Assembly (NCBI RefSeq): GCF_009762775.1
Contig: NZ_CP046401.1
Coordinates: 5,964,001 to 6,028,000 of the forward strand
Length of the DNA stretch: 64,000 bases
From: Maribellus comscasis
GTDB taxonomy: Bacteria; Bacteroidota; Bacteroidia; Bacteroidales; Prolixibacteraceae
Reading direction: 5' to 3'
Shown: one piece after another, positions 34,685-43,865 of the stretch
Layout: each line of letters opens with the position of its first letter
Position numbering within the stretch: the first letter of the stretch is position 1
Notes under the pieces: model-generated
What the model was told of the DNA's origin: nothing
What the model saw: only the letters and a program-made list of their open reading frames with translations
Databases searched by the model: none
Made by a program: the position numbers and the translations under genes

Positions 34685-35569
34685 TTAGTCGCGGTAACGT
34701 TTTACAATTTCGTCATATTCGTCAATCCTCCTGTCACGCAGGAAAGGCCATATTCGACGAACATCTTCCGAGCGTGACAAATCGATTTCAACCACTTCCG
34801 ACTGTTCATATTCTGAAGAAAACTGGTAAATAATTTCTCCCTGAGGACCGGCAACAAACGAGTTTCCCCAAAATGTAATTCCATTTCCAATTCCTGAAGG
34901 ATCGCCTTCGTACCCTGTTCGGTTTACACTGATAACGGGCAAGCCATTGGCAACAGCATGTCCTCGCTGCGAAATCATCCAGGCTCCCAGCTGTCTTGCT
35001 TTTTCTTCTTGTGTATCCGACGGTTCCCAACCAATTGCTGTGGGGTAAATCAGAATTTCTGCTCCTGCCAAAGCCATCAAACGTGCGGCTTCCGGATACC
35101 ACTGATCCCAGCAAATGAGTACGCCCAGATTTCCCAGTGATGTTTTAACCGGATTAAAACCGAGATCGCCGGGAGTAAAGTAGAATTTTTCATAATACGA
35201 AGGGTCATCAGGAATATGCATCTTCCTGTAAATACCGGCAACTGAACCATCTTTTTCGAATACTACAGCGGTGTTATGATACAGTCCGGCAGCCCGTTTT
35301 TCAAAGAGTGAAGTAACCAAAACAACTCCGGTTTCTTTGGCTACTTTTGAAAAGGATTCGGTGGCGGGGCCTGGAATCGTCTCGGCAAGGTCAAACATAT
35401 CAGTATCTTCCGTTTGGCAAAAATAAAGACTGCTGTGTAATTCCTGCAATACAACAAGTTCAGCACCCTGCGATGCACATATTTTTATTTCTTCAACACT
35501 TTTAGCAATATTCTCACTTTTGTTCCCGGTACATTTTTGTTGTACCAATCCGGCTTTTATTCTTTTCAT
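34685..35569 (-). CDS. aguB: N-carbamoylputrescine amidase (nitrilase superfamily)
   Basis: Hydrolyses N-carbamoylputrescine to putrescine, CO2 and ammonia, the last step from agmatine. The nitrilase catalytic triad is visible: Glu43 in VLQELH, Lys117 in IYRKMHIPDDP and Cys153 in LICWDQWYPEAAR. The segment KMHIPDDPSYYEKFYFTPGD is typical of the carbamoylputrescine-specific branch. The start at 35569 gives MKRIKAGLVQQKC and 294 residues; the frame is open 19 codons further upstream but would then overlap the aguA coding end. It begins 2 bases after the aguA stop, which supports both the start and the function. Confidence 0.93.
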   Translation of the reverse strand: MKRIKAGLVQQKCTGNKSENIAKSVEEIKICASQGAELVVLQELHSSLYFCQTEDTDMFDLAETIPGPATESFSKVAKETGVVLVTSLFEKRAAGLYHNTAVVFEKDGSVAGIYRKMHIPDDPSYYEKFYFTPGDLGFNPVKTSLGNLGVLICWDQWYPEAARLMALAGAEILIYPTAIGWEPSDTQEEKARQLGAWMISQRGHAVANGLPVISVNRTGYEGDPSGIGNGITFWGNSFVAGPQGEIIYQFSSEYEQSEVVEIDLSRSEDVRRIWPFLRDRRIDEYDEIVKRYRD

Positions 35570-35571
35570 TT

Positions 35572-36612
35572 TCAAAAATTTTCTTTGTTCAGTTTTACCG
35601 GCTCCGGGTATTGCATTGTTATACAATGCAGCGAGCCGTGCTGTTCAATTAATACGCTGCAATTTAATGGTATTATTTCTTTTTGAGGAAAACATTTTTT
35701 TAATATTTCTACAGCAATTTCGTCCTCCCCGACACCGTATACCGGAAGCAGAACAGCATTGTTTATAATGGTAAAGTTGGCGTAGGTTGCGGGCAAACGG
35801 TCTCCCTCGCTATCATAACAGGCACCCGGCATAGGCAGTTCAATCAAATCGTAAGGCTTACCGTTGGGCCGGGTGAATTGTTGCATGTCGTTTTTCATCT
35901 TTTGCAATGCTTCAAAATGCTCATCGTCCGGATTGTTACATCCAACATAGGCAATTGTATTTTCATTGCAAAACCGTGCCAGTGTGTCGATGTGTGAATC
36001 TGTATCATCTCCGGCCAGATAACCGTGATTTAACCATAAAATCCGGTTGGCGCCAAAATCTTTTTTCAGAATATTTTCAATTTCTTTTTGTGTGAATTGT
36101 TCGTTCCGGTTTTTTGAAAGCAGACATTCTGAAGTGGTAAGAATTGTTCCTTTTCCGTCACTCTCAATGGAGCCACCTTCCAAAACAAAATCAAAACTTT
36201 GTAAACTGCAATTTCCAAAAATTCTTTTTTCAAATAGCTTTTTTGTAATTTGATTGTCAAGTTCTGCTTCAAATTTTTGAGCCCAGCCATTAAAAATATA
36301 ATCGTGTATAACAGTTTCATTGCTTTCAAGAACTGTAATGCCACTATGGTCACGAGCCCAGGTATCATTTGATTCTGCCTGAATAAAATAAATATTTTCC
36401 GGCTTGTCAAAATACGATTTTACACGGCTCACATCGTCGCATACCACCAGCACATCCTGAAATTTTGCCGCAGTTTTAATAATGTCGACAAAACAGGTGG
36501 AGACTTCATCCAGAAGATATTCCCAGTCGCTGTTTCTATGTGGAAAGGTGAGTTGTAAAAACGATTGTTTTTCCCATTCTGCCGGAAGTCTTTTTCTATT
36601 TTCTTTCTCCAT
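35572..36612 (-). CDS. aguA: Agmatine deiminase (peptidyl-arginine deiminase family)
   Basis: Converts agmatine to N-carbamoylputrescine and ammonia in the cytoplasm. The N-terminus RLPAEWEKQSFLQLTFPH, the central TWARDHSGITV, FVLEGGSIESDG and LNHGYLAGDDTDSHIDTLARF, and the C-terminal HGSLHCITMQYPEP with nucleophile Cys330 are family landmarks. The tripeptide before the active-site region reads QHGSLHC where many relatives have GGGxxHC, a mild difference. The length of 346 residues is normal. With the next gene it forms the two-step agmatine-to-putrescine route. A -7-like box TAATTTTG lies on the minus strand at 36655-36648, about 35 bases upstream. Confidence 0.93.
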   Translation of the reverse strand: MEKENRKRLPAEWEKQSFLQLTFPHRNSDWEYLLDEVSTCFVDIIKTAAKFQDVLVVCDDVSRVKSYFDKPENIYFIQAESNDTWARDHSGITVLESNETVIHDYIFNGWAQKFEAELDNQITKKLFEKRIFGNCSLQSFDFVLEGGSIESDGKGTILTTSECLLSKNRNEQFTQKEIENILKKDFGANRILWLNHGYLAGDDTDSHIDTLARFCNENTIAYVGCNNPDDEHFEALQKMKNDMQQFTRPNGKPYDLIELPMPGACYDSEGDRLPATYANFTIINNAVLLPVYGVGEDEIAVEILKKCFPQKEIIPLNCSVLIEQHGSLHCITMQYPEPVKLNKENF

Positions 36613-36745
36613 TTAGTTTTTTATAAATACATAAGATAAATATTTGTCAAAATTATAATTTAAAAGAATGAAATATCTTTAAAAGTTTACAGAAAAGGCA
36701 CTCCTTTTTTTATTATGATTTTTGTGTTTTTTTTAAACGGGAAAA

Positions 36746-36777
36746 GTTTTCATTTTTGCCATTCAGAATTAAATTTG
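36746..36777 (+). promoter_or_regulatory. Putative promoter of the second sigma factor gene
   Basis: TAAATTTG at 36770-36777 is a full match to the Bacteroidetes -7 box. TTTT at 36746-36749 is a three-of-four match to the -33 box with a 20-base spacer. The start of the sigma gene is about 37 bases downstream. Confidence 0.35.
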
Positions 36778-36814
36778 CAGCCTTTTTTACCAAATTAAGT
36801 TATAGTCATACCAG

Positions 36815-37408
36815 TTGAAAGTCGTTAAAACATATACCGAGGCCGAACTTATTTCAGGTATCAGGAAAGATAATCATGATTCTTTTCAGAAAATATTTGA
36901 ACGCTACAGTCAGCCTTTGTATCGTTTTTCGTTAAGCTATCTGAAATCAAAAGAAGCTGCTGAAGATGTTGTGCAGGAGGTCTTTACAAAGGTTTGGGCC
37001 AACAGGAAGGAGTTAAAGACAAATACTTCCTTTCAGTCTTATATTTTTACCATTGCTTTCAATTCCGTTCGTAAATATTTTAATAAGCTGTCAAAAGTAA
37101 ATGGCATCAAACACGAAATTCTATTGGAATTCTCAAGAGAAGCAACAAATTTTGACAACCGGAACAATTTTCAACTCTTACTGGACAAGCTGGATAAATT
37201 AATTGAAGAAATGCCTGACAAAAGGAAACAGGTTTTTATAAAAAAGAAAATAGAGGAGAAATCATTAAAAGAAATTGCTGAAGAACTTTCTATTACACCC
37301 AAAACGGTAGAATATCATATTACAGAAGCAATGAAATTCTTAAAAAAAGAATTTGAAGAGTTAAGCGTTAAAGGGCTCATCTTCTTTTACTTATTCATAG
37401 ATAAATAA
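36815..37408 (+). CDS. ECF RNA polymerase sigma factor of the second Sus unit
   Basis: A 197-residue ECF factor with region 2 (about 20-90: IFERYSQPLYRFSLSYLKSKEAAEDVVQEVFTKVW) and region 4 (about 130-185: KRKQVFIKKKIEEKSLKEIAEELSITPKTVEYHITEAM). The frame has a stop at 36803-36805 and no ATG before the conserved region, so TTG at 36815 is the only credible start. It is followed by a 160-base gap with a hairpin and then the FecR gene. It differs clearly in sequence from the sigma factor at 22780-23358, so the two should answer to different signals. Confidence 0.93.
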   Translation: MKVVKTYTEAELISGIRKDNHDSFQKIFERYSQPLYRFSLSYLKSKEAAEDVVQEVFTKVWANRKELKTNTSFQSYIFTIAFNSVRKYFNKLSKVNGIKHEILLEFSREATNFDNRNNFQLLLDKLDKLIEEMPDKRKQVFIKKKIEEKSLKEIAEELSITPKTVEYHITEAMKFLKKEFEELSVKGLIFFYLFIDK

Positions 37409-37518
37409 TTTTTTTGATTTTTTTTGTTTTTCCGACTGGGGATTTTCTGTTGTTAGGGATATAACCAGTGTTTGAAAAACACATTGGTAGCAAAATGTAG
37501 ATTTAGTTTAGTTTAAAT

Positions 37519-37557
37519 AAAGAAGGAAGTGTTATTTAAATTTAGCACTCCTTCTTT
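37519..37557 (+). promoter_or_regulatory. Hairpin just upstream of the second fecR start
   Basis: AAAGAAGGAAGTG at 37519-37531 pairs with CACTCCTTCTTT at 37546-37557 with one bulged A and a 14-base loop. It ends 12 bases before the fecR ATG. A short T-run follows, so it may act as a weak terminator that limits anti-sigma expression relative to sigma, or as a structure over the ribosome site. Confidence 0.5.
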
Positions 37558-37568
37558 AATTAGTAAGA

Positions 37569-38606
37569 ATGAAAGAGAATTTTGATTTACATATTTTAAA
37601 AAACTTTTCGAAAGGAAAATATTCTTATAATGATTATCTGAGCGTTAAGGAGTGGTTCGATAATGTAAAGGATTTTCCGGGATTTAAAGAAGAGTTGTCG
37701 GTTGAATGGGATGAGATAAACCGTAAAGAGTCTGATGAAGGGAAATCTCTTGACCATATTTTTGAAAAGATTCATTACAAGATTTTACTTGAGGATAATA
37801 AAAAAGAAAGAAGTTTTAATTTTTATAAATTATACCGGCAGGCGGCAGCTGTTTTACTGATACCGGTTTTTGCTTTTTTACTTTACTATCTTGTTCGCCC
37901 CGATAATAATAATCTGCTAAATTCAGGCTGGGTCGAAATAAATGCCCCCGAAGGAGCGCGCGTTGAGTTTTTTCTTCCGGATAGTTCTTCAGGCTGGCTT
38001 AACAGCGGTTCAAAACTAAAGTTTCCTGCGGTGTTTGAACAAAACAGAGAAGTTCAGTTACAAGGCGAAGCCTACTTTGAAGTGAAACATCTGGCAAATT
38101 CCGATTTTACAGTGGATGTTCCCGATTTTGACGTTAAAGTTTTAGGTACAAAGTTTAATGTGTTGTCCTATGCTGCTGATAGCCAAACCGAAGTTGTTCT
38201 GGCAGAAGGAAAAGTTGAAATAAGTGGGAAAGCCGGAAAGTTTAATCATACAATGACACCTGGGAAACGGGCAATTTTTAATCGTGAAACAAGAGTGCTA
38301 AATGTTGAAGAGGTTGATGCTGAAATGTTTTCAGCCTGGAAAGACGGATTTCTTGTAATTGATAATGAGTCGCTGGAACAGGTTTTATCAAGAATAGAAA
38401 GGTGGTATAATGCAGAGATTATTGTTGAAGATGAAACATTAAAAAGTTACCGCTTTAAAGCTACATTTAAAGATGAGCCTCTGGAAGAAGTTTTGCGGTT
38501 AATAGCGTTAACAACACCGATAAAATACAGCATCGACAAAAGAGAATTTGATGCAAACGGAATTTTAAAAAAGAAGATAGTACATATGACACTGAAAAAT
38601 AATTAG
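37569..38606 (+). CDS. FecR-family anti-sigma factor of the second Sus unit
   Basis: A 345-residue single-pass inner-membrane protein. The cytoplasmic part (about 1-90) is followed by one helix (about 93-110, AVLLIPVFAFLLYYLV), a FecR domain (about 120-225, APEGARVEFFLPDSSSGWLNSGSKL and VQLQGEAYFEVKH) and a DUF4974/STN-like domain (about 258-335, ESLEQVLSRIERWYNAEIIV). It relays substrate signals from the STN domain of the next SusC to the sigma factor upstream. The gap to susC is 93 bases and carries a 7-bp hairpin. Confidence 0.94.
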   Translation: MKENFDLHILKNFSKGKYSYNDYLSVKEWFDNVKDFPGFKEELSVEWDEINRKESDEGKSLDHIFEKIHYKILLEDNKKERSFNFYKLYRQAAAVLLIPVFAFLLYYLVRPDNNNLLNSGWVEINAPEGARVEFFLPDSSSGWLNSGSKLKFPAVFEQNREVQLQGEAYFEVKHLANSDFTVDVPDFDVKVLGTKFNVLSYAADSQTEVVLAEGKVEISGKAGKFNHTMTPGKRAIFNRETRVLNVEEVDAEMFSAWKDGFLVIDNESLEQVLSRIERWYNAEIIVEDETLKSYRFKATFKDEPLEEVLRLIALTTPIKYSIDKREFDANGILKKKIVHMTLKNN

Positions 38607-38615
38607 ATGCAAAAA

Positions 38616-38642
38616 CAGGAAAATGGTACCAGCACTTTCCTG
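38616..38642 (+). promoter_or_regulatory. Hairpin in the fecR-susC gap of the second unit
   Basis: CAGGAAA at 38616-38622 pairs with TTTCCTG at 38636-38642 across 13 bases. No T-run follows directly. It occupies the same relative place as the hairpin at 21337-21370 in the first locus. Confidence 0.4.
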
Positions 38643-38699
38643 TCGACTTTGCAGAGCGAGATCAATTAATAATTTATTCACTCTATCAAATGTAAATTT

Positions 38700-41600
38700 A
38701 TGAAAAAATTTCTAAAACTAAAGGTACCGTCAGGTTTTCAGCCTTCCGGAAACACTGCCTTTAAAAAAATCATTAGAATGTTACGATTTACTGTTTTTTG
38801 TTTTTTCCTCGGCTTACTTCAGGTAGCAGCTGTGGAATCGTATTCGCAGGCAACAAGACTATCGTTAAAAATGCAGGATGAAAGTCTTGAAACCGTTTTG
38901 GGTATGATCGAAGATGAATCAGAGTTTTTCTTCCTCTACAACAGGGATCTTATTGATGTTGACCAAAAAGTAAATATCAATGTAGAGAACAAAACAATTG
39001 AAGTAATTCTCGATAATTTATTAAACGGGACAAATATCAGCTATGCGGTTTTTGATCGTCAGGTTGTACTTTCGAACAAAAAAATCATAAACAGTGTGGC
39101 AAAACAGCCGTCATCTGTTTCAGGAAACGTAACCGACGATATGGGACAACCACTTCCGGGGGTAACTGTTTTGATAAAAGGAACTACCAACGGAACAGTA
39201 ACCAATTTTGACGGAGATTTTTCCATTTCGAATATTCCGAACGATGCAACGCTTGTGTTTTCCTTTGTAGGAATGATTACTCAGGAAGTTTCGGTTAACA
39301 ATCAATCTGAGATAAATATTACGATGCGCACTGATGCAATTGGTATCGAGGAAGTTGTTGCCATTGGTTATGGTGTTCAGCGGAAATCAGATATTACTGG
39401 TTCAGTAGGTGTGGTAAATGCTGAGGATATTTTGGAAAAACCTTCGTTTAACGCGCTTCAGGGTATGAAAGGTAAAGTAGCAGGGGTTAACATCTTCTCC
39501 AATTCCGGTTCGCCAACAGGAAGCACAAGAGTTATTATCCGCGGAGTAAACTCAATTGAAACAGACACAGATCCGCTTTATGTTGTTGATGGTGTTGTAA
39601 TGGAAGATTTCCATCTTGTTAACCCCAACGATATCGAGCGTATTGAAGTGTTAAAAGATGCTTCTTCAGCAGCTATTTATGGTGCAAGAGGTGCTAATGG
39701 GGTTATTCTTGTTACTACAAAAAGAGGTGCCAAAAACGGCGATGTTGTTGTTAGTTACGATGGCTATGTAAGCGTTGGTAAAATTCGTAAAAAAATGGAT
39801 TTGCTGAATGCTGAGGAATGGTTGGAAGTAATTAAAAGAGGGTATGAAAATGCTCCGAAATACAAAGACTACGAACCGGGAAGTGAACCTGCCATCGACT
39901 TTACCGACCCGAATTTATTTGACGCCAATGGAAACCCTTTGTATGATACAGATTGGCAGGACGAAGCAACCAGAGTAGCTGTTTCTCATAATCATCAGTT
40001 TAGTGTTCAGCAGGGAAATGAAAAATCATCGGTAGGTGCTTTTCTTAATTATTCAGATAATCAGGGCATTATGCTGAATTCCTGGATGAAACGTGTAAAT
40101 GCAAAGATTGCTTACGATGCACAACCCACAGAATGGCTCGACTTTGGTATCAACATGCTGGTTAACAAGGTTTGGGAAAATGAGATTGAGGAAGGCGGTG
40201 GTCATCAGATGCCACGTCGTTCTATGATTGAGATGGTTCCGATTATGCCTGTTAAATTTCCAGATGGAAGTTGGAGTAGCAGTTCAAGTACCAGCAACTT
40301 TGGTTTGGAAGGAATGGCCAACCCTGTTCACGTGTTAAAAACACAGGAACGTTTGAGAAACCGTACCCAATTTTTTGGAAATACATTTCTGAATTTTCAC
40401 CTTCTTCCCGGACTGGATTTGAAAACACAGTTTGGTATTGATAATCACATCCGCCAGAACAAAGAATACAGTCCAAAAGATTTGTTGAATATTTCTTATC
40501 CGAATGCATGGGCAAATGTAAACGACTACGAAACCATGTACTGGCAGGAAGAAACTTATCTTTCCTATAACACAACAGTTGGAGATCACCGTATCAATTC
40601 AGTACTTGGTTTAAGCTGGCAGGAACGTGTTTACCGTCAGAATACTATTAATGTTTCAGGATTTTCCGATGATTTTTTCAAGTACAATAACGTAGGTGCA
40701 GCGAGCGATCCAAGTGCGCCTGGTTCATCTTATGAAAGATGGTCGATGAACTCGTACTTTTTCCGTTTTGGTTATTCTTACAAAGACAAATACATGGCAA
40801 CTGTTACCGCCAGAGCGGATGGTTCATCACGTTTTGGAGATAACAATAAATATGGTTTCTTCCCGTCTGCAGGTTTAGGCTGGGTTGCATCAAACGAAGA
40901 ATTCATGAGCTCAGTCTCCTGGATTGACTTCCTGAAACTAAGAGCCAGTTACGGTGTTACCGGTAGCACCGAATTGGGAACCTATCGTTCGTTGGCAACG
41001 ATTTCCGGCGGTACGGTATTGTTAAATAACGAAAGGGCGAACTATAATGTAGTAACCCGTTTGCCCAATCCTGATCTTGAATGGGAAAAAACCTCACAAT
41101 TTGATGTGGGAATGAATATTACTGCTTTCAACCAGAAAGTATCATTGGAAATTGATTATTACTACAAACTTACCAGCGATTTATTGTTGGGACGCCCGGT
41201 GCCACATTCTACAGGATTCGAATCGGTAATGGATAATATTGGTTCGGTTTCCAACCAGGGGATTGATTTCTTATTAACAACCAGAAATGTCCAAAAAAGC
41301 AATTTCAATTGGGAAAGCACATTGAACATGAACTACAACAAAAACCGTATTGAAAAACTGGGTGAAAACGATGAAGATATTTTTCCTGGTCCGTGGTGGG
41401 TTTCAGGTAGCCAGACGATTCTTCGTGTTGGTGAATCACTGAGCTCGTTTTACGGCTACCGCAGATTAGGTACCTGGGGTACTGATGAAGCCGAAGAAGC
41501 TGCTGCTGTTGGTGCTGTTCCCGGTGTTGCAAAACGTACAGCTGAAAGAGAAATTATAGGTAAAGGTCTTCCTGATTTTACAGGTAGCTTTATCAACCGT

Positions 41601-42083
41601 TTTAACTATAAAAATTTCGATCTGGTTGTGGATCTCCAGTTTACACTGGGAGTTGATATTATGCAACAGTTCTTTCATTCAACAGAAGACAGGACAGGTT
41701 ATGCCAATGGTCTTTCAACTATTTTATATGACGGGTGGACTGAAGAAAATCAAAATACAATGGTTCAGCAAATTCGTAATGCCTCATTAAATGGCCAGAA
41801 TTCAGAAGTTGACGATCACTGGGTTTGCGACGGTTCGTTCCTGAGAGGAAACCTGATTTCGTTAGGTTATACTTTCGATGGTGGATTGTTAAAGGGAACC
41901 GGATTGCGCTCTTGCAGAGTTTATGCAAACGTTGACAACCTTTTTGTAATTCATTCAAAAGATTTTAAAGGCTATGATCCTGAAGCTACATCGTGGGGCG
42001 GTGACCAGTGGGGACAGAATATTTTCTTCTTCCAGTATCCAAAACCAACCACAGTAACCTTAGGTGTAAATGTTAAGTTTTAA
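38700..42083 (+). CDS. SusC/RagA-family TonB-dependent transporter with STN domain (second unit)
   Basis: An outer-membrane importer of 1127 residues. After a positively charged leader and signal peptide (about 28-50) come an STN domain (about 58-125, SLETVLGMIEDESEFFFLYNRDLI), a carboxypeptidase-like domain (about 138-215, GNVTDDMGQPLPGVTVLIKGTT), the plug with the SusC signature (GIEEVVAIGYGVQRKSDITG; VLKDASSAAIYGARGANGVI) and a 22-strand-type barrel ending NVKF. It is paired with the SusD 21 bases downstream. No glycosidase is adjacent, so substrate is unknown; peptides, glycans or other nutrients are all possible for this family. Confidence 0.96.
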   Translation: MKKFLKLKVPSGFQPSGNTAFKKIIRMLRFTVFCFFLGLLQVAAVESYSQATRLSLKMQDESLETVLGMIEDESEFFFLYNRDLIDVDQKVNINVENKTIEVILDNLLNGTNISYAVFDRQVVLSNKKIINSVAKQPSSVSGNVTDDMGQPLPGVTVLIKGTTNGTVTNFDGDFSISNIPNDATLVFSFVGMITQEVSVNNQSEINITMRTDAIGIEEVVAIGYGVQRKSDITGSVGVVNAEDILEKPSFNALQGMKGKVAGVNIFSNSGSPTGSTRVIIRGVNSIETDTDPLYVVDGVVMEDFHLVNPNDIERIEVLKDASSAAIYGARGANGVILVTTKRGAKNGDVVVSYDGYVSVGKIRKKMDLLNAEEWLEVIKRGYENAPKYKDYEPGSEPAIDFTDPNLFDANGNPLYDTDWQDEATRVAVSHNHQFSVQQGNEKSSVGAFLNYSDNQGIMLNSWMKRVNAKIAYDAQPTEWLDFGINMLVNKVWENEIEEGGGHQMPRRSMIEMVPIMPVKFPDGSWSSSSSTSNFGLEGMANPVHVLKTQERLRNRTQFFGNTFLNFHLLPGLDLKTQFGIDNHIRQNKEYSPKDLLNISYPNAWANVNDYETMYWQEETYLSYNTTVGDHRINSVLGLSWQERVYRQNTINVSGFSDDFFKYNNVGAASDPSAPGSSYERWSMNSYFFRFGYSYKDKYMATVTARADGSSRFGDNNKYGFFPSAGLGWVASNEEFMSSVSWIDFLKLRASYGVTGSTELGTYRSLATISGGTVLLNNERANYNVVTRLPNPDLEWEKTSQFDVGMNITAFNQKVSLEIDYYYKLTSDLLLGRPVPHSTGFESVMDNIGSVSNQGIDFLLTTRNVQKSNFNWESTLNMNYNKNRIEKLGENDEDIFPGPWWVSGSQTILRVGESLSSFYGYRRLGTWGTDEAEEAAAVGAVPGVAKRTAEREIIGKGLPDFTGSFINRFNYKNFDLVVDLQFTLGVDIMQQFFHSTEDRTGYANGLSTILYDGWTEENQNTMVQQIRNASLNGQNSEVDDHWVCDGSFLRGNLISLGYTFDGGLLKGTGLRSCRVYANVDNLFVIHSKDFKGYDPEATSWGGDQWGQNIFFFQYPKPTTVTLGVNVKF

Positions 42084-42104
42084 CCAGATTTAAACTGAAG
42101 AACA

Positions 42105-43682
42105 ATGAAAAAAATATTAGCAATAGCAATGATACTTGGGGTGTTAACCTCATGCGATAAATTTCTTGCAGAAGAGCCGCGAAGCGAAATGAGTGTGGAT
42201 CAGTTTTTTAGCTATCCTACACATGCATACAACGCGGTAAATATACTTTACAGAACCGGAGCTCCTACTTTTTATGGTTCAGGTGTCTATGGGGGAAGCC
42301 GCGCCATGTTGGGAGGCTATATTTCAGGTTTGTTTGACAATGAATATAAAGGACAGGAAGTTCACGTACAACACAGCCAGAACCTTACTTTAAACGGTAC
42401 CAATCTGGGAAGTTATTTTGATGGCGCATGGGACGCGTGTTACCTGGCTATTTCCAGAGCAAACCTTGCGATTAATAATATTCCGGAAACTCCGGATTTA
42501 GAGGAGTCTGAAATAAAACTTTTGACTGCGCAGGCACGTTTTTTCAGAGCTTTTAACTACTATTATTTAGTTAAAACGTTTGGTGATGTTCCTTTGATTC
42601 TGGATGCCTATTCATCACTCGATAATTTGTACGTTGAACGTACACCAACTGCACAGGTTTATGCACAAATCGTTGAAGATTTAAAATATGCAGTTGAAGA
42701 AGGAGGTCTTGCTGATGTCCCTATGACCGAGAATGGCTACCGTATTTCGAGAAGCACAGCTGCTGCACTGTTAGCTGATGTTTATTTAAATATGAGTGGT
42801 TATCCTTTACAGGAAGCACGTTATGCTGAAGCTGCAGCAATGGCGAGGTCAATTATCAGCAGTGGAAACTATGCTCTTATTCAGAATGGTGCTACTGAAA
42901 GTGAAAGCGCTTACAACGTGATGCGGGTTTCAGACAATGAAAACGAATACGTATATTCAATCGAGTACGATGCAAGTATCGACGATAATTATTGGCAACC
43001 GGCGATTTGTTATCCAAACAGCGCAACTTCATGGGGGATTTTTGCTTATTCAATTACCAACAATGCATACCGTCCGACAGAAGAATTTTTGTGGATTTAT
43101 GACGATGAAAACGATTTACGGGTTCAAAACAAACAGTATTTTCACAATAGTTTAACTTATGTGGATGGCGGCGTTGAAGTAACTAAAACCTTTGAAACTG
43201 CGCCTTATTTGTGGCATAACGATGAAGCACTTTTCGAAACCGGGAAAAACCCAAAAGATATTGTGGTTTATCGTTACGCAGAAGTATTGCTGATTGCAGC
43301 AGAAGCTATCGCTCAAACTGAAGGTGTAACTGACGAAGCGATTGGTTACCTGGCCGATGTGCAGGCACGTGCTTACTGGCAAACAGATCGCAGTGAAATT
43401 GTTGCCAAACTCTCCGGCCTGTCGTTTGATGCTTTTATCAAAGCAGTGTGGAAAGAAAGATTGCGTGAGCTGGCGCTTGAATACAAAATCTGGGCAGATG
43501 TGCAACGTACCCGCCAGTATCCGGTTACCAATGAAAATGAAAAAGGTGAAGTAACTTTTGTTGATGTGGTTGGACATACAACAATTTGGGGAAAGACATT
43601 CGAAGAAAAACATTTGCTTTTCCCAATCTCTGAGAACGAAAGACAAAGAAATCCGAATTTAGGTCAAAATGATGGATATTAG
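42105..43682 (+). CDS. SusD/RagB-family substrate-binding lipoprotein (second unit)
   Basis: A 525-residue surface lipoprotein; the signal ends GVLTSCDK (lipid Cys at about residue 17). Family landmarks are AQARFFRAFNYYYLVKTFGDVPLI (about 140-165), DVYLNMSGYPL, and the C-terminal WKERLRELALEYKIWADVQRTRQYP and LLFPISENERQRNPNLGQNDGY. It follows its SusC by 21 bases and is closed by a strong terminator, so the operon is sigma-fecR-susC-susD only. The SusD C-terminus with NPNLGQN-type ending is common to the family. Confidence 0.95.
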   Translation: MKKILAIAMILGVLTSCDKFLAEEPRSEMSVDQFFSYPTHAYNAVNILYRTGAPTFYGSGVYGGSRAMLGGYISGLFDNEYKGQEVHVQHSQNLTLNGTNLGSYFDGAWDACYLAISRANLAINNIPETPDLEESEIKLLTAQARFFRAFNYYYLVKTFGDVPLILDAYSSLDNLYVERTPTAQVYAQIVEDLKYAVEEGGLADVPMTENGYRISRSTAAALLADVYLNMSGYPLQEARYAEAAAMARSIISSGNYALIQNGATESESAYNVMRVSDNENEYVYSIEYDASIDDNYWQPAICYPNSATSWGIFAYSITNNAYRPTEEFLWIYDDENDLRVQNKQYFHNSLTYVDGGVEVTKTFETAPYLWHNDEALFETGKNPKDIVVYRYAEVLLIAAEAIAQTEGVTDEAIGYLADVQARAYWQTDRSEIVAKLSGLSFDAFIKAVWKERLRELALEYKIWADVQRTRQYPVTNENEKGEVTFVDVVGHTTIWGKTFEEKHLLFPISENERQRNPNLGQNDGY

Positions 43683-43706
43683 GTAGTTGGAAAACTATTA
43701 TCAGAA

Positions 43707-43738
43707 AGCATCGCCACTAACTTGGGCGGTGCTTTTTT
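43707..43738 (+). terminator. Intrinsic terminator after the second susCD operon
   Basis: AGCATCGCC at 43707-43715 pairs with GGCGGTGCT at 43725-43733 (one G-T pair), followed by six T bases. It lies 24 bases after the susD stop. Confidence 0.88.
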
Positions 43739-43818
43739 ATTTTATTACAGCGTGAAAAAATGCTGGATTTTGGGAAATTTTTACTCACATTTAATATTGA
43801 ATATAAAAACAAGAAAAC

Positions 43819-43851
43819 TCTGAAGGTTTATTTAGTTTTCTACTATATTTG
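43819..43851 (+). promoter_or_regulatory. Putative promoter of the TetR-RND cluster
   Basis: TATATTTG at 43844-43851 fully matches the -7 box; TCTG at 43819-43822 matches three of four bases of the -33 box with a 21-base spacer. The implied transcription start is only a few bases before the ATG at 43866, giving a very short leader and favouring that ATG over a TTG at 43860. Confidence 0.4.
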
Positions 43852-43865
43852 TCCAAATTTTGACA

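Noticed and set aside
43152..43646. Open 164-codon frame on the minus strand inside the second susD
   Set aside because: Antisense to a clear SusD gene, Cys- and Phe-rich without a domain pattern; explained by codon use of the plus-strand gene.
43860..43865. TTG start two codons upstream for the first TetR gene
   Set aside because: The ATG at 43866 gives a standard TetR N-terminus and sits at a suitable distance from the putative promoter.
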